A DNA stretch of 64,000 nucleotides from Jonesia denitrificans DSM 20603 (GTDB lineage Bacteria > Actinomycetota > Actinomycetes > Actinomycetales > Cellulomonadaceae), in the NCBI RefSeq assembly GCF_000024065.1, contig NC_013174.1:1612001-1676000 (forward strand), given 5' to 3'. Numbering within the stretch: position 1 is the stretch's first letter; every line of letters begins with the position of its first letter. Under the pieces are notes generated by a model. It had not been told where the DNA came from. It did no database searches and worked only from the letters and a program-made list of their open reading frames with translations. This document shows, one piece after another, positions 17,817 through 26,922 of this stretch. Both the position numbers and the translations under genes were made by a program.

Positions 17817-18065
17817 ATGGCACACACCGAACAAGACGTTCTCGCAGGTCTTGCCGAAATCGTCGCTGAAGAAACTGGTCTTGCTGTTGAGACCGTCACC
17901 GCTGAAAAGTCGTTCGTTGACGACCTCGACATCGATTCCCTGTCCATTATGACCATCGTCACCCACGCTGAAGACAAGTTCGACGTGACCATCCCTGATG
18001 AAGCTGCGAAAGACTTCACCACTGTGGGCGACGCCGTGAACTACATCGTCAGCGCTCAGGGCTGA
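17817..18065 (+). CDS. acpP: Acyl carrier protein
   Basis: This 82-residue acidic helical protein carries the growing acyl chain on a phosphopantetheine attached to S41 in DIDSLSIM. The start at 17817 has a strong ribosome binding site (AAGGAG, 17801-17806). It lies between fabH and fabF as expected for a FASII operon. The sequence is complete, with a typical C-terminal helix. Confidence 0.97.
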   Translation: MAHTEQDVLAGLAEIVAEETGLAVETVTAEKSFVDDLDIDSLSIMTIVTHAEDKFDVTIPDEAAKDFTTVGDAVNYIVSAQG

Positions 18066-18123
18066 CACAACCGTTGTGTGGGGTGCCCGCGCACCCCACA
18101 CTTTTCACTGCCCAAGGAGAAGC

Positions 18124-19362
18124 ATGTCGACCACTGTAGTTGTGACCGGTTTGGGGGCAACCACCCCGCTCGGCGGCGATGTCGCCTCCACCTGGAAGGC
18201 CGCACTGGCCGGCGAATCTGGTGCACGGACCCTTGATAATGACTGGGCCGAAAAATACGGGATCGGTGTGAACTTCGCCGCCCAACTCAAGGTTGGGCCC
18301 GAGGAAGTACTAGCACGCCCCGAGATGAAAAAGATGGACCCCTCGGCCCAGTACGCGATCATCGCCACACGTGAAGCGTGGGCTGACGCAGGCACACCTG
18401 ATGTTGACCCCACGCGTCTTGGTGCGGTCGTGTCCTCAGGGATTGGTGGCATCTGGACCACCCTCGATGGATGGGACACCCTCCGTGAACGTGGTGGCCG
18501 CCGGGTACTGCCCATGACCGTGCCCATGCTCATGCCTAACTCTCCTGCCGCCTACGTTGAACTTGAGGTCGGAGCCCAAGCCGGAGCCCACGCCCTCGTG
18601 TCAGCCTGCGCTTCGGGCGCAGAGGCCATTGGCTACGCCGTGGACATGATCCGTCTCGGCCGTGCAGATGTTGTGGTCGCTGGTGGCACTGAAGCGGCAA
18701 TCCACCCGATGCCGCTGGCAGCGTTCGCTGCATCGCGCACCTTGTCAGGGCGCAACGACGACCCCGCCCGCGCATCGCGCCCTTATGACACCGACCGTGA
18801 CGGTTTTGTCATGGCAGAGGGCGCAGGAATCGTTGTCCTCGAAAGCGAAGCACACGCAAAAGCGCGCGGCGCGAAAATATACGCCGAAATTTCAGGTGTG
18901 GGCTTGTCCTCCGACGCCTACCACCTGACGTCCCCTGAACCCACAGGACGTGGACAGATCGCTGCGATGGAACGAGCAATCGCAAACGCAGCCATTGCCA
19001 AGAACGACATCCACCACATCAACGCACACGCAACCTCGACAACAGTGGGTGACCTCATCGAGGCGCGCGCAATTCGTACTCTTCTCGGTGACACTGCAGA
19101 CCAGGTGAAGCTCTCTGCGACGAAGTCGCTCACTGGTCACCTGCTTGGGGGTGCTGGCGCCTTGGAGACAATCTTCTCCATCTTGGCTGTGCGCGACCGT
19201 GTCGCACCCCCCACGATCAACGTGGAGAACCCAGACCCAGAACTCACCTTGGACCTGGTTCGCACCACACCGCGTGACCTGCCCACTGGGGATATTGCTG
19301 CACTGAACAACTCATTTGGGTTCGGAGGGCACAACGTTGCCCTCGTCGTGCGCAATCATTAA
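18124..19362 (+). CDS. fabF: Beta-ketoacyl-ACP synthase II
   Basis: FabF performs the elongating condensations of FASII. The Cys-His-His triad is C162 in VSACASGAEA, H302 in NAHATST and H339 in SLTGHLLGG, with K334 close by. The ATG at 18124 follows AAGGAGAAGC; the frame upstream to 18076 has no ribosome binding site. At 412 residues the length is standard. It ends the operon, and a strong hairpin follows. Confidence 0.97.
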   Translation: MSTTVVVTGLGATTPLGGDVASTWKAALAGESGARTLDNDWAEKYGIGVNFAAQLKVGPEEVLARPEMKKMDPSAQYAIIATREAWADAGTPDVDPTRLGAVVSSGIGGIWTTLDGWDTLRERGGRRVLPMTVPMLMPNSPAAYVELEVGAQAGAHALVSACASGAEAIGYAVDMIRLGRADVVVAGGTEAAIHPMPLAAFAASRTLSGRNDDPARASRPYDTDRDGFVMAEGAGIVVLESEAHAKARGAKIYAEISGVGLSSDAYHLTSPEPTGRGQIAAMERAIANAAIAKNDIHHINAHATSTTVGDLIEARAIRTLLGDTADQVKLSATKSLTGHLLGGAGALETIFSILAVRDRVAPPTINVENPDPELTLDLVRTTPRDLPTGDIAALNNSFGFGGHNVALVVRNH

Positions 19363-19383
19363 CGCCCAGGAGCACATTCACGG

Positions 19384-19429
19384 TAAAGCTGTGGGCCGCC
19401 CGTTTCTTCACGGGCGGCCCACAGCTTTA
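19384..19429. terminator. Terminator after the FASII operon
   Basis: An 18-19-bp perfect stem (19384-19402 with 19411-19429) encloses a loop of about 8 nt. The outer arms are A-rich on one side and T-rich on the other (AAAGCT/AGCTTT), so it can act in both directions, between fabF and the convergent DUF3145 gene. Confidence 0.88.
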
Positions 19430-19473
19430 TTGTCGTTATTGTCTTGTGCCTTGTTCACAGCACCTGGACACTC

Positions 19474-19977
19474 CTAGCCAACCTGGTGCAGCCAACGCAC
19501 CGGGGCGCCTTCACCGGCGTAGCGGAAAGGTTCAAGTTCTTCATCCCAGGCTGTTCCCAACGCAAGGTCAAGCTCCCGACGCATCCGGTACGAATCATAG
19601 GAATGCTCCATGGCTGCTCGCACCCGCATTTCAGGGACCACAATGTTTCCGTGGACATCCATTTGCGCGTGGAACACACCCAACGACGGTGTATGACTCC
19701 ACCGAGATCCATCAGCACCAGCTGATGGGTCCTCAGTCACTTCGAAACGAAGTTGCTCCCACCCACGTAGAGCAGAAACAACTTTTGCCCCGGTCCCTTG
19801 GTGTCCTTGCCACGACAATTCTGTCCGCATCAGACCCCGAGCTGCGGGTTGTGGGGTCCATTCACAGTGCACCCGGACCCCAAGAACGTTGCTCACCGCC
19901 CACTCCACGTGAGGGCACATCGCTTTCGGCGCCGAGTGCACAAAAAAGACACCACGGGTTAAGGCACCAGCCATCAT
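19474..19977 (-). CDS. DUF3145 domain protein
   Basis: This 167-residue protein belongs to the actinobacterial DUF3145 family. Recognisable stretches are GVFFVHSAPKAMCPHVEWA, WTPQPAARGLMRTELSWQG and the C-terminal LGTAWDEELEPFRYAGEG. The family is widely conserved downstream of FASII genes in this phylum, as here, but its function is unknown; the arrangement only hints at a link to lipid metabolism. The start follows AAGGAGGAA. No membrane segment or signal is seen. Confidence 0.85.
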   Translation of the reverse strand: MMAGALTRGVFFVHSAPKAMCPHVEWAVSNVLGVRVHCEWTPQPAARGLMRTELSWQGHQGTGAKVVSALRGWEQLRFEVTEDPSAGADGSRWSHTPSLGVFHAQMDVHGNIVVPEMRVRAAMEHSYDSYRMRRELDLALGTAWDEELEPFRYAGEGAPVRWLHQVG

Positions 19978-20099
19978 TTCCTCCTTGGGTGAGGTGCGTC
20001 TTCCCCTACGACCTCATCCACCTGGGATACAACTGATGCTGTGACCATATTGCCTGACAAATGTGTCTGGCGCAACGGCCCACCAAAAAACACAACCTC

Positions 20100-20588
20100 C
20101 TACAACGACGCTCTCAGCTCCTGCATCGCCCGGCGGCGAACTGACCGTTCAAGACGGTCCAAATACAGCAACCCATCAAGGTGATCCACTTCGTGCTGCA
20201 AGCACCGACCCATCAGGTCTGTACCCTCGACCGTCAGTGGACGTCCATCAAGGTCAATGCCCTCAACTCGCGCATACATATGGCGGCGCGTGGGGTACCA
20301 CAACCCAGGAACAGACAAACATCCCTCGTCGCCGTCTTGATAACTCTCCTCAGAAAGCTCAACGATTCGTGGATTGATCACATACCCGAGATCATCGTCA
20401 ATGTTGTACGCAAACGCCCGGAGATTCACCCCAATTTGGTTGGCTGCCAGGCCAGCACGGCCCTCCATGTCAACCGTCTCCAACAGGTCTTCGACCAGCC
20501 CTTTGACCCGGTCGTCGATATGGGTGATTTCGTCGCACTTCGTGCGCAAGACCGGATCAGGGACTACGCGAATCTCACGCATCGCCAT
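20100..20588 (-). CDS. def: Peptide deformylase
   Basis: Def removes the formyl group from the N-terminal methionine of nascent proteins. All three metal-site motifs are present: GLAANQIG (46-53), EGCLS with C90, and QHEVDH with H132, E133 and H136. The ATG at 20588 follows GGAGG by 8 nt; the open frame extends further upstream but would run into the tRNA gene. At 162 residues the length is normal for an actinobacterial enzyme. Confidence 0.95.
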   Translation of the reverse strand: MAMREIRVVPDPVLRTKCDEITHIDDRVKGLVEDLLETVDMEGRAGLAANQIGVNLRAFAYNIDDDLGYVINPRIVELSEESYQDGDEGCLSVPGLWYPTRRHMYARVEGIDLDGRPLTVEGTDLMGRCLQHEVDHLDGLLYLDRLERSVRRRAMQELRASL

Positions 20589-20653
20589 AACGTTCCTCCA
20601 GTACCGACATGTCGCCGTTGTGTGAAAGCGCGTTCTCCAACGGAGGACACGAA

Positions 20654-20730
20654 TGGTGCCCCAAGCAGGACTTGAACCCGCGACCAAGAGATTATGAGTC
20701 TCCTGCTCTAACCAGCTGAGCTATTGGGGC
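20654..20730 (-). tRNA. tRNA-Ile2 (CAU anticodon), CCA encoded
   Basis: The minus strand folds as a tRNA: acceptor 7-bp pair GCCCCAA/TTGGGGC, D-arm GCTC...GAGC, anticodon loop CTCATAA with CAT, and T-loop TTCAAGT, with CCA encoded at 20654-20656. CAT could mean initiator Met, elongator Met or Ile2. The body strongly resembles known Ile2 tRNAs (AGAGCAGG, CTTGGTCGC), and the first base pair is G-C, unlike an initiator. I therefore call it tRNA-Ile2, whose C34 would be changed to lysidine by TilS to read AUA. Software without this distinction may call it tRNA-Met. Confidence 0.75.
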
Positions 20731-20792
20731 GCCCCTTAAGGCTACCGTGTTTGAGGCCTGCTCAACGACCAAAATCACGTTAACGTGGTGTC

Positions 20793-21386
20793 ATGTTGTT
20801 CACGCGATCGACCTTACCTCGCGATATCGCCTCACGCGCCCGCACCCTCTCACGCCCTCCTTTCCTTGCATGGATGCGCGACACCCCTCACTCAACGAGT
20901 CAAATAACGGCGACAACACGTTTCCTCATTGCCACCCGCTCGCACCTCGTCCTCATCACCGAAAACAATGCGGAGCAAGCCTCGCCGACCCCATCAAGCT
21001 CAGCCGTAAGCCCCGACGGTGACAACCGGTGGGAGTGGTCACACGTTGACCGGGCATCCTGGGATCCAACCGACCAGAAACTGACCGTGACTTTCACCAC
21101 GTCCACAGAACCTCTGACGGTAACTGCCAGCACAGACACCCCCGTGCGCTTTCTCACAGTTCTGCGTGAACGCATTGAACACACGGTCGTCATGAGCGAG
21201 ACAATCACGCTTGATAACAGCAGAAACGTGCGCATTGCACTGCGTCGCACCCCCAACGGCGACACCTTCATTGAAGTCCTCCACGACCGCAACGCCCCAC
21301 CTACTGACCACGAAATTCGGACAAAGGTAACACCTGTGGTGGCGCGCTTCCGCGAGCTGTCCGGAGCACCCTTGAAAACCTGCTAG
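20793..21386 (+). CDS. Conserved actinobacterial protein of unknown function
   Basis: The 197-residue product has a basic N-terminus and then a strand-rich body with RFLIATRSHLVLI, WEWSHVDRASWD and RNVRIALRRTPNGDTFIEVL. The layout resembles a PH-like or small beta-barrel domain found in uncharacterised actinobacterial proteins encoded beside def and tRNA-Asn. It has no signal peptide or membrane segment. It diverges from tRNA-Ile2 and reads toward the two tRNA-Asn genes. I assign no function. Confidence 0.7.
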   Translation: MLFTRSTLPRDIASRARTLSRPPFLAWMRDTPHSTSQITATTRFLIATRSHLVLITENNAEQASPTPSSSAVSPDGDNRWEWSHVDRASWDPTDQKLTVTFTTSTEPLTVTASTDTPVRFLTVLRERIEHTVVMSETITLDNSRNVRIALRRTPNGDTFIEVLHDRNAPPTDHEIRTKVTPVVARFRELSGAPLKTC

Positions 21387-21436
21387 AGTTTTATCTGCGG
21401 ATCACGCGGTCAAGGCTCTTGACCGGTGGCACCCAT

Positions 21437-21511
21437 TCCCGCGTAGCTCAACGGCAGAGCATCCGACTGTTAATCGGACGGTTACTGGTTCGAATCCAGT
21501 CGCGGGAGCCA
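21437..21511 (+). tRNA. tRNA-Asn (GUU), copy 1
   Basis: Acceptor TCCCGCG pairs with CGCGGGA, the anticodon loop reads CTGTTAA with GTT, the T-loop is TTCGAAT, and CCA is encoded at 21509-21511. The sequence is identical to the second copy. Confidence 0.95.
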
Positions 21512-21530
21512 CACCACACTCACTACGCAT

Positions 21531-21605
21531 TCCCGCGTAGCTCAACGGCAGAGCATCCGACTGTTAATCGGACGGTTACTGGTTCGAATCCAGTCGCGGG
21601 AGCCA
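21531..21605 (+). tRNA. tRNA-Asn (GUU), copy 2
   Basis: This is base-for-base the same as the first copy from acceptor to CCA (21603-21605), with a 19-nt spacer between them. Both are probably cut from one transcript that ends at the hairpin at 21610-21647. Confidence 0.95.
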
Positions 21606-21609
21606 CACA

Positions 21610-21647
21610 CTGTGGGGCAGAAGAACACTGGTTCTTCTGCCCCACAG
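21610..21647. terminator. Terminator after the tRNA-Asn pair and dnaG
   Basis: A perfect 17-bp stem (21610-21626 with 21631-21647) has a 4-nt loop ACTG. It lies between the tRNA-Asn genes and the convergent dnaG stop, so it may serve both strands. Confidence 0.88.
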
Positions 21648-21715
21648 TCATATCCAGTCACATCCACAACAAACCCACACCCGTGTGTGCCGTCGCCTCA
21701 CATCAGTCCACGTCA

Positions 21716-23620
21716 TCACTCCGTGTCCCGCAGTTGACGACGCTGCGCCTCAAGGTCAACCAACAAGGTATACACCTCCTGGTACGCCTCCGGGTCTGAC
21801 GCGTAGTCCATCCGCTGTAGCCGCGACTTCACATCACCAATCTGACGTGTCATGCCCATATCAATAAAAGCGCGCACAATCCCTTGCACATACAACGGCA
21901 TCGCCTCAGGACGATCCTCTGGTAACGGAGCCACACTCAGTTCATTGACCAACACGCGAACCGGATCAGCCGCCGCCTCAAGGACAGCCTCCACCCACTC
22001 CACAGCACTCAACGACGCAGCCGCTGTTAACCCACCAGCAGCTCGAATCGCATCAAACACAGCACGCCACGCAGGAACAGCAAAGGCCTGGGCAGGAAGC
22101 GCATCAAACACCGCCCCAGGCACCTCATGCGGTTGCTGCAACATCACTTCCAACGTTTGGCGCTCCAACCGAGCTACCGGATCCGACGCATGAGGGGCAG
22201 GTGCCCCATCCAGAGCCTCTGTGGTCTGTGCGTCGCTCGGCTCCCCACCAGAGGATCTCGATGACCGTCCCGCCCGCTGGACCGCCTGACGCACCACATC
22301 AAGGTCCATTCCCAGCCAACCAGCCAACACCCGCGAATACTCCGGGCGCAACGCCGCATCACGAATCGAGGCAACAACCGGAGCACACTGACGCAACGCC
22401 CCCACACGCCCCTCCGCTGTGTGCAAAGGAAAAGCCTCCAAGGTGGTCCGTAACACAAACTCAAACAACGGGACACGCCGATTCACCAAATCCGCCACCG
22501 CAGCAGGACCCCGCTGCTGACGCAACTCACACGGATCAAGTCCATCTGGTTGCACCGCAACAAACGTTTGCGCCAAAAAACGCTGTTCCTCATCAAACGC
22601 ACGCATCGCAGCTTTACGGCCAGCAGCATCACCATCAAACGTGAAAATAATCTCCCCGCCCATGGACCCGCCAGAAGCTAACCGCACGCCCCCACCTGCA
22701 TGAGTGTCACCAAGCAAACGCCGAACAAACTTCACATGGTCCACCCCAAAAGCTGTCCCACACGTAGCCACCGCGGTCGTGACACCCGACAAATGAGCAG
22801 CCATCACATCGGTGTACCCCTCAACAACAACAACACGTTTCTCTTTCGCGATGTCGCGCTTAGCAAGATCAATCCCGTACAACACCTGCGACTTCCGGTA
22901 CAAAGACGTTTCCGGGGTGTTCAAATACTTTGGCCCCTGATCATCGTCATACAGTCGACGCGCGCCAAAACCAATCACCTCACCAGTGACATCACGAATC
23001 GGCCACATCAACCGGCCACGGAATCTGTCATACATACCCCGCTGGCCCGACGACATCAGCCCCGTGCCCTGGATTTCCTCGGTCGTGAACCCCTTGGAAC
23101 GCAACACAGTCAATAAGTGATCCCACCCTTTCGGGGCATATCCCACCCCAAAATGTGCCGCATCGTCCCGCGAAAAAGACCGGTCCGCCAGGAACTGCCG
23201 CGCCGTCGCCGCTTCCGACGACATCAACTGCTCCTGGTAATACGCTGCAGCGATCCGATGCGCTGCAAGTAACCGAGCACGCCGCGACGGTTCCTCGCCT
23301 CGACGTTCACTGCCCTCCTCGTACCTCAACGTGAGCCCCACACGGCCAGCGAGATACTCCACCGCCTCCGTAAACGTCAGCCCATCCACTTTCTGGATGA
23401 AACTGATGACGTCCCCACCCTCACCACACCCAAAACAGTGATATCGGCCTACATGTGGCCGTACATGAAATGATGGGCTTTTTTCATCATGAAATGGGCA
23501 TAGCCCCTTCATCGACCCGACACCCGCGGGTTTGAGAGTCACATGCTCACCGACAATGTCATCGATTTTTGCCCGCTCACGCACAGCATCTACATCGTCG
23601 CGCTTAATTAAGCCAGCCAC
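21716..23620 (-). CDS. dnaG: DNA primase
   Basis: DnaG makes RNA primers for the replisome. The N-terminal CHC2 zinc finger is complete: C41, H44, C62 and C65 in CPFHDEKSPSF and YHCFGCGEGGD. The catalytic TOPRIM core follows with VVVVEGYTDVMA and then FDGDAAGRKA. The C-terminal helical part binds the DnaB helicase. The GTG start is preceded by GGAGGTGGGACT. Length 634 residues is normal. dgt lies 66 nt upstream on the same strand, a pairing common in actinobacteria. Confidence 0.97.
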   Translation of the reverse strand: MAGLIKRDDVDAVRERAKIDDIVGEHVTLKPAGVGSMKGLCPFHDEKSPSFHVRPHVGRYHCFGCGEGGDVISFIQKVDGLTFTEAVEYLAGRVGLTLRYEEGSERRGEEPSRRARLLAAHRIAAAYYQEQLMSSEAATARQFLADRSFSRDDAAHFGVGYAPKGWDHLLTVLRSKGFTTEEIQGTGLMSSGQRGMYDRFRGRLMWPIRDVTGEVIGFGARRLYDDDQGPKYLNTPETSLYRKSQVLYGIDLAKRDIAKEKRVVVVEGYTDVMAAHLSGVTTAVATCGTAFGVDHVKFVRRLLGDTHAGGGVRLASGGSMGGEIIFTFDGDAAGRKAAMRAFDEEQRFLAQTFVAVQPDGLDPCELRQQRGPAAVADLVNRRVPLFEFVLRTTLEAFPLHTAEGRVGALRQCAPVVASIRDAALRPEYSRVLAGWLGMDLDVVRQAVQRAGRSSRSSGGEPSDAQTTEALDGAPAPHASDPVARLERQTLEVMLQQPHEVPGAVFDALPAQAFAVPAWRAVFDAIRAAGGLTAAASLSAVEWVEAVLEAAADPVRVLVNELSVAPLPEDRPEAMPLYVQGIVRAFIDMGMTRQIGDVKSRLQRMDYASDPEAYQEVYTLLVDLEAQRRQLRDTE

Positions 23621-23686
23621 AGTCCCACCTCCGTCCTGCTTCCAGCATCAGTTCACGGCACGCAACAGTCCCACACACGCAACCGA

Positions 23687-24976
23687 TCACAGGAACAGGG
23701 TCTCCCCGTTCAAACACCACCGTTGGTGCCACCGCAACGCTGACACGTCGGTCAGGGACGCGACCTGGTCAATCACTACACGCAACCTCGCCCCCTCGTC
23801 ACGAGCCACATGCCAGTCACCACGAAACGCCGGTTCAAGCGCCTCAGCCCCATGATAGGAAAGCGCCTTCACCAAATCCTCAATCACCACGCGCTGGTCA
23901 ATGTAGGTCCGCTGAGTCTCACGCGGCGCCATGACATACGCCACCGCAAGTCCTTTCAACACCAGAATCTCCGCCAACGTTTCCTGCGGAACAATCAAAT
24001 TCGCGTTGTACCTCGTTAACGGACCATCCCCATACTCTTGCCGAGTCGCATGCTGGGCAGCTTGGGCAAAACGACCAATGAGCTGCGAGGTCGCATCTTT
24101 CAACACCGCTAACGCACGGCGCGACCCATCAAAGTCAGTCACAAGTAGTTTCGCGGCACGAAGACGCGCAATCGCGGCACGAAGGTCATCAGCTGACACA
24201 AGGTGCCCATACCAGTCAGTCGTATAGTCAATGACACGAGTTTGCTCGTCATCGGCGTGCAGCATCGCCAAGTCCAAGGTTCCGCCCGCGATCGCGTCCT
24301 CAACGTCATGCACGGAATACGAAATATCATCTGCCAGGTCCATCACCTGGGCTTCCAAGCATTGGCGTCCCTCAGGTGCGCCTTGCCGCAGCCACTCAAA
24401 CACAGGGACATCGTCCTGGTAAACACCAAACTTGTGGGTGCGTTGACCGTCCTTCACCGGACGTTCAGCAAAGGACCAGGGGTACTTCACGGACGCATCC
24501 AACGAAGCTCGGGTGAGGTTGAGCCCCGCAGGCACGCCCGTGGAAGAAAACACCTTCGCTTCCAAGCGCGTAAGTAACCGTAACGTCTGTGCGTTTCCCT
24601 CAAACCCACCGATGTCATGGGCGATCTCCGCAAGCGCCCGCTCCCCGTTGTGGCCAAAGGGTGGGTGTCCTAGGTCGTGGGCAAGGCAGGCGGCGTCCAC
24701 AACGTCCGGGTCGCAGCCAAGCGCTTTCCCCAGTTCCCGCCCCACCTGCGCTACCTCAAGTGTGTGGGTGAGGCGGTTACGAATAAAGTCATTGCTTTCT
24801 GGGCCAAGGACTTGGGTCTTGTCCGACAGCCGCCGCAACGCTGAAGAATGGAGAATTCGCGCACGGTCCCGCTCAAAGGGCGTGCGGTTCGGGTTCTTCG
24901 CTGATTCTGGGACGAGCCGATCAAGGTCAGCGTCGTCATACCCTGAAGCGAGTTGTCCTGCCACACGTAATGTCAC
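23687..24976 (-). CDS. dgt: Deoxyguanosinetriphosphate triphosphohydrolase-like protein
   Basis: This HD-domain enzyme hydrolyses dGTP or other dNTPs to the nucleoside and triphosphate, keeping nucleotide pools balanced. The metal-binding HD residues are visible in RLTHTLEVAQVGREL and LAHDLGHPPFGHNGE. FERDRARILHSSALRRLSDK is the family N-terminal signature. At 429 residues it matches the shorter bacterial Dgt-like class. Its GTG lies 6 nt after TAGTGT on the minus strand, so the mRNA is probably leaderless. dnaG follows downstream and may be cotranscribed. Confidence 0.93.
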   Translation of the reverse strand: MTLRVAGQLASGYDDADLDRLVPESAKNPNRTPFERDRARILHSSALRRLSDKTQVLGPESNDFIRNRLTHTLEVAQVGRELGKALGCDPDVVDAACLAHDLGHPPFGHNGERALAEIAHDIGGFEGNAQTLRLLTRLEAKVFSSTGVPAGLNLTRASLDASVKYPWSFAERPVKDGQRTHKFGVYQDDVPVFEWLRQGAPEGRQCLEAQVMDLADDISYSVHDVEDAIAGGTLDLAMLHADDEQTRVIDYTTDWYGHLVSADDLRAAIARLRAAKLLVTDFDGSRRALAVLKDATSQLIGRFAQAAQHATRQEYGDGPLTRYNANLIVPQETLAEILVLKGLAVAYVMAPRETQRTYIDQRVVIEDLVKALSYHGAEALEPAFRGDWHVARDEGARLRVVIDQVASLTDVSALRWHQRWCLNGETLFL

Positions 24977-24982
24977 AGTGCA

Positions 24983-24988
24983 ACACTA
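24983..24988 (-). promoter_or_regulatory. Candidate -10 box of leaderless dgt
   Basis: TAGTGT is separated from the dgt GTG (24974-24976) by 6 nt with no ribosome binding site between them. The -35 is not convincing. Confidence 0.45.
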
Positions 24989-25009
24989 TCCAATGAGCGA
25001 CCCATTTCC

Positions 25010-26914
25010 CTATCTGATGCGCCACATGTGGACGGCGGGACCGGTCGCAGGTACCACAAGGTGACCGTCGGTAACAGTTGTCTCACCGTGACCATAGATC
25101 AATTCAGGGTTCTTGGCGGCGGGACTTTGTGCGCAGGTGTGTGCCGATGCGTCCCACACCATCCGATCCGCGACTGTCAGTGGGATGCGAACCCCAGACC
25201 ATGGCGCCCGAGCAAGAGCAATAATGATGGTGTCGCGAGAATCCTGCCGAGCGAACACCACCGCATCGTCAGTTGTGTGGAGCCACCGCAGTGAGCCGGT
25301 GGATAGTGCTGGGTGCTCCTTGCGCAGGCGAATCAGCGCTGTGTAGATGGCCAGCGTGTCGGCGTCCCATCGGGTGGGGTCGTTCCACGGCATGGTCGAC
25401 CGTGCGTGTTCCCCGTTAGTTCCGGTCAATCCCACTTCATCACCGGCAAAGACTACGGGCGCGCCCAGGTAAGTGAAGAGAAGCGCGGCGGCAAGCTCCA
25501 CCTTGTCCGCCGACCCCACCAGGGTACGCAGTCGAGGGGTGTCATGCGATCCCAGCATGTTCCACTGGGACATGAGCGTGGTGAACGGGTAGACGGAATC
25601 GAAGGTCCGCATGACCTGAACCATGGTCGTGCCATCGATTCGAGGCATCCGCGCAGGAAGACCAAACGCCGGGATGTCCGCTTCGCTGCTGGCTAGCCAC
25701 GCCCACACGGGACGGGTGAACGCTGAGTAGTTCATGTTTCCGTGCCAGCCACCAAGACCAAGATCCGCTGAGGCATCATGAAAGTGTTCAGCGATCAACA
25801 ACGCATCAGGGTTGATCTCAAGCATTGTTGTGCGGATTGTTTTCGCTACATCGTGGGTGACATCCATGTCTTGGTAGCGGCCAGTCATGTTCGCAACATC
25901 AACCCGCCATCCATCAAGGCTGAAAGGTGGCTGAAGCCACCGCCCAATAACCGACTGTGGTCCCTTAATCATCGTGCTGCGCAGTTGTTCAGACGTGTAG
26001 TTCAGCTTGGGCAAGGAGGGGTGTTCTAACCAACAGGCGTACCCGGGCTCCTGAGGAATCCAATAGAAGAAATCACGTTCCACTGCATCAGGGTCGTGTG
26101 CTGCGCGAGTAAACCACTCATGTGATGCGCCAGTGTGGTTTGTGGTGATGTCCCCCATCAGGTGCATGCCACGGTCGTGGACCGCCTGCGACAGACGCTC
26201 ATAGGCGTCATCCCCGCCAAGGAGCGGGTCCACACTGTCAAACGTGGATGCGTCATAGCGGTGATTGGACTGCCCGGGAAACACCGGGGTGAGGTAGACA
26301 GTCCCGACACCGAGGTCAGTGAGATGGTCCAGGTGCTCGACGATCCCGTCAAGATCCCCACCAAAGAAATGCTCGGAGACACCTGGCCCACTGGCAATGG
26401 GTTCTTCGTTCCACTCAGTTGCTGGGATCGCCCACGAAGGAAGAGACGTCTCAGAGAGTTTGGGGGCGGTGGAGGAGCGCGCGAACCGGTCTGGGAAGAT
26501 CTGGTACACCACTCCGTCATGGAGCCACTTGGGTGCAGGAGCGTGCACGCTCAACTGAAAATCGTGTGCGTCAGGAACATCGTGGGTGAACCATCCCTTT
26601 TGGTTCACCCACCCGTACCCTGACTCGAGGACCACAAAAAATCGGTACCGCGTGGTGGGATTGTGGACCAACACGTCAGCCTCGTACCATGACTCGTCCG
26701 CACCCTCGTGGAGCAGACGGGCAGGACGTAAGCGCGGTTCACCATCACGGACCATCCGCACGTGTACCTCACGGGCATTGATGCCCGCCGGCACCCGCAG
26801 TCGTACGCGCACCTCCTCCCCCAACAACGGGGTCAGCTTCTCAACGTAGAGCGCAGACCCATCATGGTGGGGAACAAGATACACAGCAGGAATCGACCCA
26901 GGTGAGGCGGGCAT
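25010..26914 (-). CDS. GH13 glycoside hydrolase, neopullulanase / cyclomaltodextrinase-like
   Basis: The 634-residue protein has an N-terminal beta-sandwich (about 1-125) followed by a GH13 barrel. Catalytic regions are DGWRVDVANM (nucleophile Asp), LLIAEHFHD (acid/base Glu) and NMLGSHDTPRL (stabilising Asp). VYQIFPDRFARS and FFGGDLDGIVEHLDHL are typical of the neopullulanase/cyclomaltodextrinase/MalZ group, which acts on short or cyclic maltodextrins in the cytoplasm; no signal peptide is present. I start it at ATG 26914, 8 nt after the malG stop; the frame upstream would overlap malG. It is the last gene of the malE-F-G operon, so it likely processes the imported sugar. Confidence 0.85.
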   Translation of the reverse strand: MPASPGSIPAVYLVPHHDGSALYVEKLTPLLGEEVRVRLRVPAGINAREVHVRMVRDGEPRLRPARLLHEGADESWYEADVLVHNPTTRYRFFVVLESGYGWVNQKGWFTHDVPDAHDFQLSVHAPAPKWLHDGVVYQIFPDRFARSSTAPKLSETSLPSWAIPATEWNEEPIASGPGVSEHFFGGDLDGIVEHLDHLTDLGVGTVYLTPVFPGQSNHRYDASTFDSVDPLLGGDDAYERLSQAVHDRGMHLMGDITTNHTGASHEWFTRAAHDPDAVERDFFYWIPQEPGYACWLEHPSLPKLNYTSEQLRSTMIKGPQSVIGRWLQPPFSLDGWRVDVANMTGRYQDMDVTHDVAKTIRTTMLEINPDALLIAEHFHDASADLGLGGWHGNMNYSAFTRPVWAWLASSEADIPAFGLPARMPRIDGTTMVQVMRTFDSVYPFTTLMSQWNMLGSHDTPRLRTLVGSADKVELAAALLFTYLGAPVVFAGDEVGLTGTNGEHARSTMPWNDPTRWDADTLAIYTALIRLRKEHPALSTGSLRWLHTTDDAVVFARQDSRDTIIIALARAPWSGVRIPLTVADRMVWDASAHTCAQSPAAKNPELIYGHGETTVTDGHLVVPATGPAVHMWRIR

Positions 26915-26922
26915 CGTCGTGG

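Noticed and set aside
21437-21605. Short direct repeats considered as a CRISPR array
   Set aside because: The repeats are two complete tRNA-Asn genes; there are only two units.
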